Shown: positions 36,533-46,084, counted from the first letter of the stretch. The stretch: DNA of 59,206 bases from JAKANT01 sp035502095 (GCA_035502095.1 DATJUX010000037.1:1-59206), one strand, 5' to 3'. A program made the numbers and translations. The notes: generated by a model not told the origin, from the letters alone.

Positions 36533-37357
36533 ATGCCGGCAGGCCATCGCGCCCGCAGGCGCTTCTCGCAGAACTTCCTGCACGATGTGCGCTACATCGA
36601 TCGCATCGTCGCCGCGATCGCGCCCAGGCCCGGGCAGCACATCGTCGAGATCGGGCCCGGGCTGGGTGCGCTGACGGGCAGGTTGGTCGCTGGCGCCGGA
36701 CGGATTCGCTGCATCGAGATCGACCGCGATCTTGCCGCGCGCCTGCGCGCGAGCTTCGCGGCGCCGCAGCTCGAGGTGATCGAGCGCGACGCCCTCGAGA
36801 TCGACTGGGTGTCGTTGGGACGATCGCTGGGCGGAGCGCTGCGGATCGTCGGCAACCTGCCGTATCACGTCTCGACGCCGTTGTTGTTCAAGCTCGTGCC
36901 GGCGGCGTCCTTCGTCGAGGACCAGCACTTCATGCTGCAGCGTGAGGTCGTCGACCGCATGGTTGCAGCGCCGGGTGGAAAAGACTTCGGCCGTCTCTCG
37001 GTGACACTGCAGCTGCGCTACCGGATGGCGAAGCTGTTCGACGTTCCGGCCGGTGCCTTCACGCCCGTACCGCGGGTGATCTCCAGTGTCGTACGCATGC
37101 AGCCGCGCCCGGTCGCCGAGCTGCCGGAGGTCGAGCTTTCGCTGGTCGAGCGTGTGGTCGCAGCGGCGTTTGGACAGCGCCGCAAGACAGTGCGCAATGC
37201 GCTCGCGCCCCTGCTGGACGAAACCGGCATCCGTGCCGCGGGGGTGGACCCGGGCGCGCGCGCGGAGCAGCTGCCCGTCGCGGCCTTCGTGGACCTGGCA
37301 AGGCGCGTGCCGGCCGCGGCAGGCACCGGCGATCGCGCGTCAGGCAACGGGTCCTGA
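36533..37357 (+). CDS. rsmA: 16S rRNA dimethyladenosine transferase RsmA (KsgA)
   Basis: A 274-residue methyltransferase that dimethylates the two adenosines of the 3'-terminal helix of 16S rRNA. It has RRRFSQNFLHDVRYIDRIV, the SAM motif HIVEIGPGLGALTGRL and the catalytic NLPYHVSTPLLF. The C-terminal domain ends with a PVAAFVDLARRVPA segment. Its last 18 bases overlap the 3' end of the convergent acyl-CoA synthetase gene. Confidence 0.97.
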   Translation: MPAGHRARRRFSQNFLHDVRYIDRIVAAIAPRPGQHIVEIGPGLGALTGRLVAGAGRIRCIEIDRDLAARLRASFAAPQLEVIERDALEIDWVSLGRSLGGALRIVGNLPYHVSTPLLFKLVPAASFVEDQHFMLQREVVDRMVAAPGGKDFGRLSVTLQLRYRMAKLFDVPAGAFTPVPRVISSVVRMQPRPVAELPEVELSLVERVVAAAFGQRRKTVRNALAPLLDETGIRAAGVDPGARAEQLPVAAFVDLARRVPAAAGTGDRASGNGS

Positions 37358-38932
37358 GCGCGCGACGAAATCCTCGCGCAGCTCGCGCTTGAGCACCTTG
37401 CCGATCGCGCTCCGCGGCAGCGCCGGCGCGAGTTCGACGCACGCCAGCCGCTGGGTCTTGCCGACGCGTTCATTCGCCCATGCGAGGAGTTCGGCGGCGG
37501 TCGTGGGTTGGCCCGCCCGCGTGACGACGAATGCCACTGGCGTTTCACCCCAGCGTTGCGAAGGAACGCCGACCACCGCCGCCTCGACGACCGCGGGATG
37601 GCCGCGCAGGACCGACTCCAGGTCGCTCGGATAGATGTTGAAGCCCCCTGAGATGATCATGTCCTTCTTGCGATCGAGCAGGACCAGGAAGCCATCCGCG
37701 TCGAAGCGCCCGATGTCGCCGGTGCGGATGAAGCGGCGTCCGTCCGCATCGAACCACTCGGCCTGCGCCGTCAGATCGGGTCGGTTGTGATACCCGCTCA
37801 TCATCGCCGGCGAGTGGCCGACGATCTCGCCCGCTTCGCCCGGTCCGGTCTCTCCCCCCGCCTCGTCGATCAGGCGGATGTCGTGTCCCGGTGCCGGACG
37901 CCCGACCGTGTGCAGCTTGTGCGGGAACTGATGCGCGGCGAGCATCGTGGCACCGCCGCCCTCTGTCATGCCGTAGACCTCGACCAGGCCGCCCGGCCAG
38001 CGCGCGAGTATGTCCGCCTTCAGCGCGGCCGCGAAGGGCGCGCTGGTACACAGCTTCATGCGGAAAGCACTCAGGTCGTAGTTCGCGAATGCGGGCGCGG
38101 CCAACAGGCGCTGGTACTGGACGGGCACCAGCATCGTGTGCGTGACGCGGTGCCGCTGCGCGAGTTCGAGGTAGCCGGTGACGTCGAACTTCCGCATCAG
38201 CACCACCGTACCGCCGTAGGCCAGCGAGGGAACAAAGCTGACGAGCGTGGTGTTGGAGTAGAGCGGCGTCGCGAGCAGCGTGATCGACCGCGGGCCGTAT
38301 TCGTACGGCAAGGCGCGCTGCACGTGCACCCAGCGCATGGCGTGCGCCTGCACGATGCCTTTCGGGGTCCCGGTGGTGCCGGATGAATAGATGATGTTGA
38401 ACGGATCGTCCGGTTCGATCTCGACCAGCCGGGGTCCGGTGCCAGCGGGCGCGAGCCAGTCCGCGAACCCCGTCCCGGCGTCGCTCCGCTCGAGCGCGAT
38501 CATGGGCGCCGTCAGGCTCGAATGAACAGGCGCGAGCGCCGCCACGGCCTCGGCATCGGCGAACAGCAGCCGCGCGCCGGCATCGCGCACCATCGCCGCA
38601 AGGCTCGTCGCCGTCGCCGACGGCGCCAGCGGCGCGACCGCCACGCCCGCGCGGAGCGCGCCGAGGAACACCACGGCGTACTCGAGCGACGGCGCGGCGC
38701 AGAGTGCGATCGTCGCGCCGCGATCGAGGCCTTCGCGCTGCAACGCTACCGCGACCCGATCCATCGCTGCGTCCAGCGCGGCATAGTCGAGCGTGCGCGC
38801 GTCCTGCAGCAGTGCCGGATGGCCGGGGCGTTCGACCGCGTGCGCGTGAATCAGCGCCGCGAGCGTGCCGAACGGTCGTTCGAGTTGCGTGACGCTGGAA
38901 ACCGGCGACGGCATGGTGGCGCGCAGATCCAC
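37340..38932 (-). CDS. AMP-dependent acyl-CoA synthetase / ligase
   Basis: A 530-residue adenylate-forming enzyme (ANL class) that activates a carboxylic acid with ATP and loads it on CoA. The AMP-binding P-loop is IIYSSGTTGTPKG. VYGMTEGGG is motif A5, RTGDIGRFDADGFLVLLDRK is A8, and the catalytic lysine lies in IGKVLKRELRE. The substrate cannot be read from sequence; the overall layout fits a medium- or long-chain fatty-acid or aryl acid ligase. A hotdog thioesterase gene lies 10 bases upstream on the same strand. An internal ATG at 38914 is an alternative start. Confidence 0.88.
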   Translation of the reverse strand: MDLRATMPSPVSSVTQLERPFGTLAALIHAHAVERPGHPALLQDARTLDYAALDAAMDRVAVALQREGLDRGATIALCAAPSLEYAVVFLGALRAGVAVAPLAPSATATSLAAMVRDAGARLLFADAEAVAALAPVHSSLTAPMIALERSDAGTGFADWLAPAGTGPRLVEIEPDDPFNIIYSSGTTGTPKGIVQAHAMRWVHVQRALPYEYGPRSITLLATPLYSNTTLVSFVPSLAYGGTVVLMRKFDVTGYLELAQRHRVTHTMLVPVQYQRLLAAPAFANYDLSAFRMKLCTSAPFAAALKADILARWPGGLVEVYGMTEGGGATMLAAHQFPHKLHTVGRPAPGHDIRLIDEAGGETGPGEAGEIVGHSPAMMSGYHNRPDLTAQAEWFDADGRRFIRTGDIGRFDADGFLVLLDRKKDMIISGGFNIYPSDLESVLRGHPAVVEAAVVGVPSQRWGETPVAFVVTRAGQPTTAAELLAWANERVGKTQRLACVELAPALPRSAIGKVLKRELREDFVARSGPVA

Positions 38933-38942
38933 GCCGGGCCGT

Positions 38943-39356
38943 CTAGGCCGGCAACACCATTTGCGTCTGGATGACGACGGCGATCAGCTTTCCGGCCTCG
39001 TTGCTTATGCGAGTCTGCCAGACCATCGTGGTCTTGCCGCGATGAAGCGGCAGCGACTCGCCGCTTACCGTCGTTCCGGCGGGCGCGGCGCCGAGGAAGT
39101 TCGTCTTCGACTCGATGGTGGTGGTACGCGCACCCGGCGGCAGGTTGAGGAAGGTTCCGATGGCGCCCAGCGTGTCCGCGAACGCCATGTACGCGCCGCC
39201 GTGCAGGTTGCGGCCGGTGGTGCAGAGATCCGCGCGCACCTGCATCGTCGCAACGATCCGTTCCGGTGTCGCCTCCGTGAGCCGCACGCCCATCAAGCCG
39301 GGAAACAGCGGCTGCAGGAGCTGGTTCAGTTCCTCGAGCGTCAACGTGTCGCTCAA
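38943..39356 (-). CDS. PaaI-family hotdog thioesterase
   Basis: A 137-residue single-hotdog protein, probably an acyl-CoA thioesterase. It has RNLHGGAYMAFADTLGAIGT (active-site region), TTTIESKTNFLGAAPAG, and KLIAVVIQTQMVLPA at the end. No ATG fits the conserved N-terminus LTLEELNQLL, so the start is taken as TTG 39356, which overlaps the gloA stop as TTGA. It is coupled to gloA upstream and to the acyl-CoA ligase downstream. Substrate unknown. Confidence 0.85.
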   Translation of the reverse strand: MSDTLTLEELNQLLQPLFPGLMGVRLTEATPERIVATMQVRADLCTTGRNLHGGAYMAFADTLGAIGTFLNLPPGARTTTIESKTNFLGAAPAGTTVSGESLPLHRGKTTMVWQTRISNEAGKLIAVVIQTQMVLPA

Positions 39357-39739
39357 TCGCGGCTCTGGATCAACTCGATCTTGTAGCCATCCGGATCGGT
39401 CACGAACGCGATCACGGTGGTTCCGCCTTTTACCGGTCCCGCTTCGCGCGTCACGTTGCCCCCGGCGGCGCGGATCTTTTCGCACGCGGCATGGGCGTCG
39501 TCGACTGCAATGGCGATGTGGCCGTATCCGGTGCCGAGCTCGTACTTGTCGACGCCATAGTTGTAGGTGAGTTCCAGCACCGCGTGCTCCGATTCCGGCC
39601 CGTAGCCGATGAATGCCAGCGAGTACTTCTGCTCGGGCCGGTCGGTGGTGCGCAGGACCCGCATGCCCATGACCTTGGTGTAGAAGTCGATCGAGCGCTG
39701 CATGTCGCCGACACGCAGCATGGTGTGGAGGATGCGCAT
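39353..39739 (-). CDS. gloA: Lactoylglutathione lyase (glyoxalase I)
   Basis: A 128-residue enzyme that isomerises the methylglyoxal-glutathione adduct. The sequence follows E. coli GloA closely (LHTMLRVGDMQRSIDFYTKV, YGVDKYELGTGYGHIAI, GPVKGGTTVIAFV). All four nickel ligands are in place: His5, Glu56, His74 and Glu122. The start at 39739 matches the E. coli N-terminus; an upstream ATG adds nine extra residues. The stop overlaps the thioesterase start. Confidence 0.96.
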   Translation of the reverse strand: MRILHTMLRVGDMQRSIDFYTKVMGMRVLRTTDRPEQKYSLAFIGYGPESEHAVLELTYNYGVDKYELGTGYGHIAIAVDDAHAACEKIRAAGGNVTREAGPVKGGTTVIAFVTDPDGYKIELIQSRD

Positions 39740-39805
39740 GGAAGTCCGAACGTCGTGCCGGGGCAACTAGTTTAGGCGGGTGAGCTCGTGCCGCGGAAAG
39801 GCGCT

Positions 39806-40639
39806 TCAGACCGGGAGCCCGGCGAGATCGACCGCCTTGATCTCGTCGCGCGCGGCCTCGAAGCCCGGCAGCAGCGCGGCGACCGCGCTCCAGAAACGCG
39901 GCCCGTGGTTCAACTCCTTCAGGTGGGCCAGTTCGTGTGCCACGACGTAGTCGATCACGGGCAACGCGAAGTGCACGAGGCGCCAGCTGAGGCGGATGCG
40001 GCCGTCGTGCGTGCACGACCCCCACTGCGAGCGCGCCGAAGAGATGGTCCAGGATCTCGGCTTGACGTCCATGCGCTCCGCGAGGAGGGCGAGGCGATCG
40101 CCCAGAACGCGGCGCGCTTCGCCCTGGAGCCACGCCTGCGCGGCGTCACGGACCTGCTGTTCATCCGCATCCGCGGGAAGCGCAACCCAGACCTCGCGTC
40201 GCGCGCCGGTTTCGACGAGCCGCGTGGCGTCCGGCGCACGGCCGAGGCGCAACACCACTTCGCGACCGAGGAACGGCAGCACGCCGCCGTCGGCGAACCG
40301 CACGGTCGGCAGCTTGCGCCGGGCGCGCCACTCGCGCCACTCGACGAGCTTGGCGCGAATCCAGCGCTCCTTCTCCTGGATCGCGGCCTCGATGTCGCGC
40401 AACGTGACCCAGCGCGGCGCGCTGATCGTGAGGCCGGCGTCGTCGATGACGAATCCGATCGAGCGCCGGCGCACGCGACGCAGCCGATAGTTCAGCGGTT
40501 CGGCGCCGAGCAGGATGCGACGCAAACGCGCCCCGTTGGTTGGGGGAGAATCGGGCTGCCTGGCGGAGACGGCGGGTGCGGGCGCGTCGAACGCCAGCGT
40601 GAGTTGTTGCGCGTCGAGATTGATGGGGCGCTGGGTCAA
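39806..40639 (-). CDS. YgjP-like (DUF45/SprT-related) zinc metallohydrolase
   Basis: A 277-residue protein with a metallopeptidase-like HELAH zinc motif (YVVAHELAHLKELNHGPRFW). Upstream are WGSCTHDGRIRLSWRLVHF and RSIGFVIDDAGLTISAPRWV, all typical of YgjP/DUF45. No signal peptide, so probably cytoplasmic. The start is TTG 40639, overlapping the plsC stop as TTGA; it retains the QLTLAF segment seen near the N-terminus of betaproteobacterial relatives. Substrate unknown; some relatives are linked to stress or UTP metabolism, without firm proof. Confidence 0.85.
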   Translation of the reverse strand: MTQRPINLDAQQLTLAFDAPAPAVSARQPDSPPTNGARLRRILLGAEPLNYRLRRVRRRSIGFVIDDAGLTISAPRWVTLRDIEAAIQEKERWIRAKLVEWREWRARRKLPTVRFADGGVLPFLGREVVLRLGRAPDATRLVETGARREVWVALPADADEQQVRDAAQAWLQGEARRVLGDRLALLAERMDVKPRSWTISSARSQWGSCTHDGRIRLSWRLVHFALPVIDYVVAHELAHLKELNHGPRFWSAVAALLPGFEAARDEIKAVDLAGLPV

Positions 40640-41406
40640 GCGGGCGACGTTTCGCGCGGCAGTTCGAACAACGATGTGTACGGACCGGCATAACGATGCG
40701 GCGCCAGTCGCCGCATCTCGGTCTCGATCCACGATTCTACAAGTGCCGCCATCTCGTCGGCGGATTTTCCTTCGGCTGGGATCGGCTTGCCGATCGACAC
40801 GGTGATCATGCCGGGTCGCTTGATGAACGCTCTGCGCGGCCAGCACTCGCCGGAGTTGTGCGCGATCGGCACGACCGGCGTCCTGGTGCGCACCGCAAGC
40901 CGCGCGCCCCCGGTCTTGTAGCGCCGCGTCGAACCCGGCGGTGTGCGCGTGCCTTCCGGAAAGATGACGATCCACCAGTCGTCGCGCAGATGCTCGCCAC
41001 CCTGCTGCACCACCTGCTCGAACGCGTCCTGGCCCTTCGAGCGGTCGATGTTGATCATGCCGAGGGTCGCCAGGCCCCATCCGAAGAACGGCACCCAATG
41101 CAGTTCGCGCTTGTAGACGAACGACAGGCGGCGCGGCATCACCGAAGGCAGCCAGAGCGTCTCCCAGGCGGACTGATGCTTGGACAGGAGGATTGCAGGT
41201 CCGTCGGGCAGGTTCTCCCAGCCCTCGACGCGGTACTCGATGCCGCAGATGACGCGTGCCGCCCAGATCGCGAGTCGCGTCCAGCCGGTGGCCATGAAAT
41301 AACGCGTGCGCTGCGGCAGCCAGGCCCAGAGAAGCGTGCCGATCGCGTACGGCGCCACCGTCACGATCAGCGTGAGCATGTAGAGGGCCGAGCGCAACCA
41401 GAGCAT
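40636..41406 (-). CDS. plsC: 1-acyl-sn-glycerol-3-phosphate acyltransferase PlsC
   Basis: A 256-residue membrane acyltransferase that makes phosphatidic acid. An N-terminal hydrophobic segment (ALYMLTLIVTVAPYAIGTLL) is followed by the catalytic motif in LSKHQSAWETLWLP. That is HX4E rather than the classical HX4D, a variant I believe is common in betaproteobacterial PlsC. FPEGTRTPPG is the substrate-binding motif and VPIAHNSGE motif IV. It lies 5 bases after glyS. Confidence 0.92.
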   Translation of the reverse strand: MLWLRSALYMLTLIVTVAPYAIGTLLWAWLPQRTRYFMATGWTRLAIWAARVICGIEYRVEGWENLPDGPAILLSKHQSAWETLWLPSVMPRRLSFVYKRELHWVPFFGWGLATLGMINIDRSKGQDAFEQVVQQGGEHLRDDWWIVIFPEGTRTPPGSTRRYKTGGARLAVRTRTPVVPIAHNSGECWPRRAFIKRPGMITVSIGKPIPAEGKSADEMAALVESWIETEMRRLAPHRYAGPYTSLFELPRETSPA

Positions 41407-41411
41407 CGTCG

Positions 41412-43580
41412 TCAGAGCGCCGAAAGCCGCGACAGATCGGCAACCCGGTTCATGGTCGCGCGCAACGAAGCGAGCAGCGCGAGCCGGTTGTTGCGCAGCT
41501 TTTCGTCTTCCACGTTGACCATGACGTCGTCGAAGAAACGGTCGACCGGGAGCTTGAGTGGCGCCAGAGACTTCAGCATCGCGGTGTAGTCGCCCTTGAC
41601 GAACAAGTCTTCCGCGACGGGCTTGACGCGCGCATAGGCGGTGGAAAGGTCCCTTTCCGCGGGCTCGAACAGGCGGGCAGGGTCGAAGTCGCCGTGGATC
41701 GCGTCGGCTTTCTTCAGGATGTTGCCGATGCGCTTGTTCGCGGCAACGAGGCTCTCGGCCTCCGGCAGTTGCATGAACGCCCGCACCGCGGCGAGCTGCG
41801 CCGGCACCAGGTCGAGCCGCGTCGGCTCCATGGCCAGCACCGCCTCGACTTCGTTCGCACTGAAGCCGCGTTCGCGCAACAGGCCGCGCAATCGCTCGTA
41901 CAGGAAGCCGAGCACGTCGACCGACGTGGCCTCGACCTTGGTGTTCCATGCCGATTCGTGAAGCGCCGGCAGCCTGAACCCAGGGTGCGAACTCTGGAAG
42001 ATCTCGACGGCTTTGCGCACGAGCACGTGCAGGTCCACACCGGGCGCGCGTTCCTCGAGGATGCGCACGATCCCGATCGCCGTCCTGCGGAGCCCGAGCG
42101 GATCCTTGTCTCCGGTGGCCTTTTCGCCGATGCTGAACAGTTCGGCCAGGGCCTGCAGCTTGTCGGCGAGCGCGACGCAGACGCCGACGCGCGATGCGGG
42201 CAGCGCGTCGTCGGCGAAACGCGGCCGGTAGTGCTCGGCGATCGCTTCTGCGACGTCGCTCGGTTCGCCGTCGTGCAGTGCGTAATAGCGGCCCATCGTG
42301 CCCTGGAGTTCGGGAAACTCGCCCACCATCAGCGTGCGCAGATCGGCCTTGGCAAGGCGTGCGGCACGCTCGACGTGCGTCACGTCGACGCCAAGCGAGC
42401 GCGCGACGAACACCGCCATGCCGACCATCCGCTCGACGCGCTCGAGCTGGCTGCCGAGCTTGTTGTGGTAGACGACGCTTGCCAGCCCGGGAACCCGGCT
42501 TTCGAGCGACTGCTGGCGATCCTGGTCGAAGAAGAACTTCGCATCCGCGAGGCGCGCACGCACCACGCGCGCGTTGCCGGCGACGATGTCGGACGGGTCC
42601 CTGGTCTCGATGTTCGAGACCAGAAGGAAGCGATTCATGAGATGACCGTTCGCGTCGGTCATGGCGAAGTACTTCTGGTTCTGCTGCATGGTGAGGATCA
42701 GGCACTCGGCCGGCACGGCGAGGAACGCGGATTCGAAGCCGGATTCGTAGACGACGGGCCATTCGACGAGCGCGGTGACTTCGTCGATCAGGTCCTCCGG
42801 CGTGATCACCTTCGCGCCGGCCTTGGAAGCCGCCGCGTTCAGCTGCGCGACGATCCGCGCCCGGCGCTCCTCGAAGGAGGCCACGACCTTGCCTTCCTCG
42901 AGCTGTGCGGCGTACGTATCGGCGGTGTGGATCGGCAGCTCACCACGCGAATGGAAGCGATGACCGAACGTCTTGGTGCCCGCGCTCAGGCCGAGCGCCG
43001 CGACATTGACCACGGCATGCCCATGCAGCGCCACCAGCCGATGTGCGGGACGGACGAACTGCACGGTCGTGGTGCCGTCGGCGAGCTGGTAGCTCATCGG
43101 CTTGGCAATCGGCAGCGACGCGATCGCTTCGTCGAGAGCCGCCTGCAGGCCCGCAAGCAGCAGCTGTCCCGCCGCGACGCTCTGCAGGAACACGGCGTCG
43201 GCCTTGCCATCGCTCTCGACCGTCAGCGCGTCCGGTCCGTCGTGCGTACCGACCTTGACGTGCGCCAGGTTACCGCGCCCCAACGCCTCCAGCTTCTTGA
43301 GAAACGCCGTGGTCCAGTTCTTCGTCCTGTCCTGGGCGATGGCGAGGGGCATCAGCTTCTGCTTGAACGGCTTGTCCTCGGATTTCGGCGCGACCGACGA
43401 GATGTGCACGGCAAGCCGGCGCGGCGTGGCGAACGCCGTCGCCCGGCTTTCAGGCGCCAGGAAGCCGCGCTCGCGCAGGCCGTTTTCGATTCCACGCGCA
43501 AACGCCTGCGCGAGCGTCTGCAGCGTCCTGGGCGGCAGCTCTTCGGTCAGCAGCTCGACGAGCAGGGGCGCGGCAGTCAT
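41412..43580 (-). CDS. glyS: Glycyl-tRNA synthetase beta subunit
   Basis: A 722-residue beta chain of the alpha2beta2 enzyme. It shows LLVELLTEELPPRTLQTLAQ at the N-terminus, ECLILTMQQNQKYFAM, an HD-like segment (YYALHDGEPSDVAEAIAEHY), and a C-terminal anticodon-binding DALR-type domain (FFDDVMVNVEDEKLRNNRLA). Length matches the family (about 690-720). It follows glyQ by 11 bases. Confidence 0.98.
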   Translation of the reverse strand: MTAAPLLVELLTEELPPRTLQTLAQAFARGIENGLRERGFLAPESRATAFATPRRLAVHISSVAPKSEDKPFKQKLMPLAIAQDRTKNWTTAFLKKLEALGRGNLAHVKVGTHDGPDALTVESDGKADAVFLQSVAAGQLLLAGLQAALDEAIASLPIAKPMSYQLADGTTTVQFVRPAHRLVALHGHAVVNVAALGLSAGTKTFGHRFHSRGELPIHTADTYAAQLEEGKVVASFEERRARIVAQLNAAASKAGAKVITPEDLIDEVTALVEWPVVYESGFESAFLAVPAECLILTMQQNQKYFAMTDANGHLMNRFLLVSNIETRDPSDIVAGNARVVRARLADAKFFFDQDRQQSLESRVPGLASVVYHNKLGSQLERVERMVGMAVFVARSLGVDVTHVERAARLAKADLRTLMVGEFPELQGTMGRYYALHDGEPSDVAEAIAEHYRPRFADDALPASRVGVCVALADKLQALAELFSIGEKATGDKDPLGLRRTAIGIVRILEERAPGVDLHVLVRKAVEIFQSSHPGFRLPALHESAWNTKVEATSVDVLGFLYERLRGLLRERGFSANEVEAVLAMEPTRLDLVPAQLAAVRAFMQLPEAESLVAANKRIGNILKKADAIHGDFDPARLFEPAERDLSTAYARVKPVAEDLFVKGDYTAMLKSLAPLKLPVDRFFDDVMVNVEDEKLRNNRLALLASLRATMNRVADLSRLSAL

Positions 43581-43591
43581 GGCTTCGCTCT

Positions 43592-44494
43592 TTATGCAGC
43601 CCGGGCGAGCATCGGGAATCCCAGCCGTTCGCGCGACTCGAAGTAACTCTGTGCGATGGTGCGCGAGAGATTGCGGATGCGCCCGATGTAGCCGGCGCGC
43701 TCCGTGACCGAAATCGCGCCGCGTGCATCGAGAAGGTTGAACGTGTGGCCGGCCTTGAGCACCATCTCGTAGGCCGGCAATGCGAGCTGCGCCTGCATCA
43801 GCCGCTTGGCTTCGGATTCATAGAGAGCGAACTGGCCGAGCAGCTGGTCGACATTGGCCGCCTCGAAGTTGTAGCGGCTCTGCTCGACTTCGTTCTGATG
43901 GAAGACGTCGCCATAACGCAGCAGCTTCTCGGCGCCGCGGTCCTTCCAGGTGGTGTAGACGAGATCGAACACGTTGTCGACGTTCTGCAGGTACATCGTC
44001 AGGCGCTCGAGCCCGTATGTGATTTCGCCGGTGATTGGCCGGCACTCCAGGCCGCCCACTTGCTGGAAGTACGTGAACTGCGTGATCTCCATGCCGTTCA
44101 TCCAGACTTCCCAGCCCAGGCCCCAGGCGCCGAGCGTCGGGTTCTCCCAGTTGTCCTCGACGAAGCGGATGTCGTTTTTCAGCGCGTCGATGCCGAGCGC
44201 GCGCAGCGACCCGAGATACAGGTCGAGGATCTCGGGCGGCGACGGCTTGAGCACGACCTGGTACTGATGATGCTGGTGCAACCGGTTGGGGTTCTCGCCG
44301 TAGCGCGCATCCTTCGGCCGCCGCGATGGCTGCACGTACGCGGCGCGCCACGGCTCGGGGCCGATCGCGCGCAAGAACGTCGCCGTGTGCGACGTCCCCG
44401 CGCCGACCTCGAGGTCGATCGGTTGCATCAATGCGCAGCCCTGCTGATGCCAGTAGTTCTGCAGTCGCAGGATGGTTTCCTGGAATGTGCTCAT
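43592..44494 (-). CDS. glyQ: Glycyl-tRNA synthetase alpha subunit
   Basis: A 300-residue catalytic class II subunit. It has FQETILRLQNYWHQQGCALM, MHPATFLRAIGPE-type motif 1 (HTATFLRAIGPEPW), motif 2 AYVQPSRRPKDARYGENPNR, and GLERLTMYLQNVDNVFDLVY. A TAGAAT box followed by CGCGCC at 44543-44538 may promote glyQS. Confidence 0.98.
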   Translation of the reverse strand: MSTFQETILRLQNYWHQQGCALMQPIDLEVGAGTSHTATFLRAIGPEPWRAAYVQPSRRPKDARYGENPNRLHQHHQYQVVLKPSPPEILDLYLGSLRALGIDALKNDIRFVEDNWENPTLGAWGLGWEVWMNGMEITQFTYFQQVGGLECRPITGEITYGLERLTMYLQNVDNVFDLVYTTWKDRGAEKLLRYGDVFHQNEVEQSRYNFEAANVDQLLGQFALYESEAKRLMQAQLALPAYEMVLKAGHTFNLLDARGAISVTERAGYIGRIRNLSRTIAQSYFESRERLGFPMLARAA

Positions 44495-44554
44495 CGTCCC
44501 AGGCGGCGCGCGAGAGCGGCCGCACGGCGAAGGCGCGATTCTACGTTCGCCGAC

Positions 44555-46084
44555 CTACCGGCGGCGGCCGAACCACCATGCTGCGGGGAGAAGCACGACG
44601 ACCGCACCGAGCGCAGGCAGATTGCCGACGCGGACGAACGGCGTGTCGCCGGTGTATCCCTGCACCTCGCCGTCGAGCACACCTTCCGTATTGAAGGCGA
44701 GCTGGCGGACCACTTCACCGCGCGGGCCGATGATGGCCGTCGCGCCCGTATTGGTCGCCCGCAGCATCGGTCTTCCGGTCTCCAGCGCGCGCAGCCGCGA
44801 TATCTGCAGGTGCTGGGGCAGGGCCCACGAATCGTTGAACCACGCCAGGTTGGACAGGTTCAGAAGGATGGTCGGGGTGCGTCGTGGATCGTGCCAGGCC
44901 TCGATGATCTCGGCCCCGAACAGGTCCTCGTAGCAGATGTTGACCGCGACGCGCTGGCCGGCGAGGTCGAAGGGCGGCTGGTTGCGCATGCCGCGCTCCT
45001 GGTCGCCGATCGGCATCTTCATCAGATCGATGAACCACCGGAAGCCGAACGGGATGAATTCGCCGAACGGCACGAGATGGCGCTTGCTGTAGCGCTGTAT
45101 GCCCGGGCGATCCGGCGTGAGCGCGACCGCGCTGTTGTAGAAGCGCTGTGGCGGCTCTTCGATGAAGATCCCGAACACCAGCGCCGCGTCGCGATCGTGC
45201 ACGTATTGGGCCAGGTCGCGCGTCACCTCGAGCGGCAGGTAGGTCAGCGGCAGCGGGTAGACCGACTCCGGAAGTGCGACGAGGTCGACCGGACCCGGCG
45301 GCGACATCAGCTTGAAATAGACCTCGTGCGCGCGTGCGACGCCCTCCGGGCCGAACTTGTCGTCCTGCGGGATGTTGCCCTGGGCGAGGCGCACGTTGAT
45401 CGGCTTGCCGAAAGGCCGGGTCCACGTCAGGTCCCCGAGTTGCAGGCCGCCAAGCATGAACGCGGCGATGAGGATCGCGCCCGCGACCGCGGCGCGCGAC
45501 GACAGCCGGTATCGAATCGCCGCGATCAGCGCGGCGGCGAGCACGGCCGCGATCAGCGTGATGCCGTAGACGCCGACGACCGGCGCATACGCTGCCAGCG
45601 GGCCGTCGCTGTGCGCGTAGCCGCTCGCGAGCCACGGGCACCCGGTGAAGAGGACGCCGCGCAGCCACTCCGTCCCGGCCCAGGCGGCGGGAAGCGCCAC
45701 CAGCAGCCGCACGTTCGGCGCGGGAACCAAACGATGCACCAGCCATAGCGCAAGCGTCGCGTACAGCGCGAGCACGGTGGCGAACGCGACCGTCGCGAGC
45801 CCCGCCAGCCACGCCCACATCTGGCCATACACGTGCAGACTGATGTACACCCACGAAACGCCGGTCACGAACCAGCCCATGCCGAAGGCAAATCCGAGCG
45901 TCGCGGAGACGCGAGGCGTCGGAGCGCGCAGTGCGAGACCGAACAGCCCGGCGAGGGCCAGCAATTCCAGCCACCAGAGATTCCACGGCGCGAAGGAGAG
46001 CGCGTGTGCAATGCCGAGCACGCCGGCTTGCAGCACGGGGGCTGCGACCGAAAGGGTGAGAAGCCTGAACTGAACGCGCGCCAC
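44555..46084 (-). CDS. lnt: Apolipoprotein N-acyltransferase Lnt
   Basis: A 509-residue inner-membrane enzyme that N-acylates lipoproteins such as Pal. Six or more N-terminal helices precede a nitrilase-like periplasmic domain. The Glu-Lys-Cys triad is visible in VALPESVYPLP (Glu), YSKRHLVPFGEFIPF (Lys) and VNICYEDLFGAEI (Cys). A final helix with an arginine tail (LPAAWWFGRRR) ends the protein. GTG 46084 is preferred for its CAGGGAGC site; a TTG at 46105 extends the frame. It follows corC, the conserved order. Confidence 0.95.
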   Translation of the reverse strand: MARVQFRLLTLSVAAPVLQAGVLGIAHALSFAPWNLWWLELLALAGLFGLALRAPTPRVSATLGFAFGMGWFVTGVSWVYISLHVYGQMWAWLAGLATVAFATVLALYATLALWLVHRLVPAPNVRLLVALPAAWAGTEWLRGVLFTGCPWLASGYAHSDGPLAAYAPVVGVYGITLIAAVLAAALIAAIRYRLSSRAAVAGAILIAAFMLGGLQLGDLTWTRPFGKPINVRLAQGNIPQDDKFGPEGVARAHEVYFKLMSPPGPVDLVALPESVYPLPLTYLPLEVTRDLAQYVHDRDAALVFGIFIEEPPQRFYNSAVALTPDRPGIQRYSKRHLVPFGEFIPFGFRWFIDLMKMPIGDQERGMRNQPPFDLAGQRVAVNICYEDLFGAEIIEAWHDPRRTPTILLNLSNLAWFNDSWALPQHLQISRLRALETGRPMLRATNTGATAIIGPRGEVVRQLAFNTEGVLDGEVQGYTGDTPFVRVGNLPALGAVVVLLPAAWWFGRRR

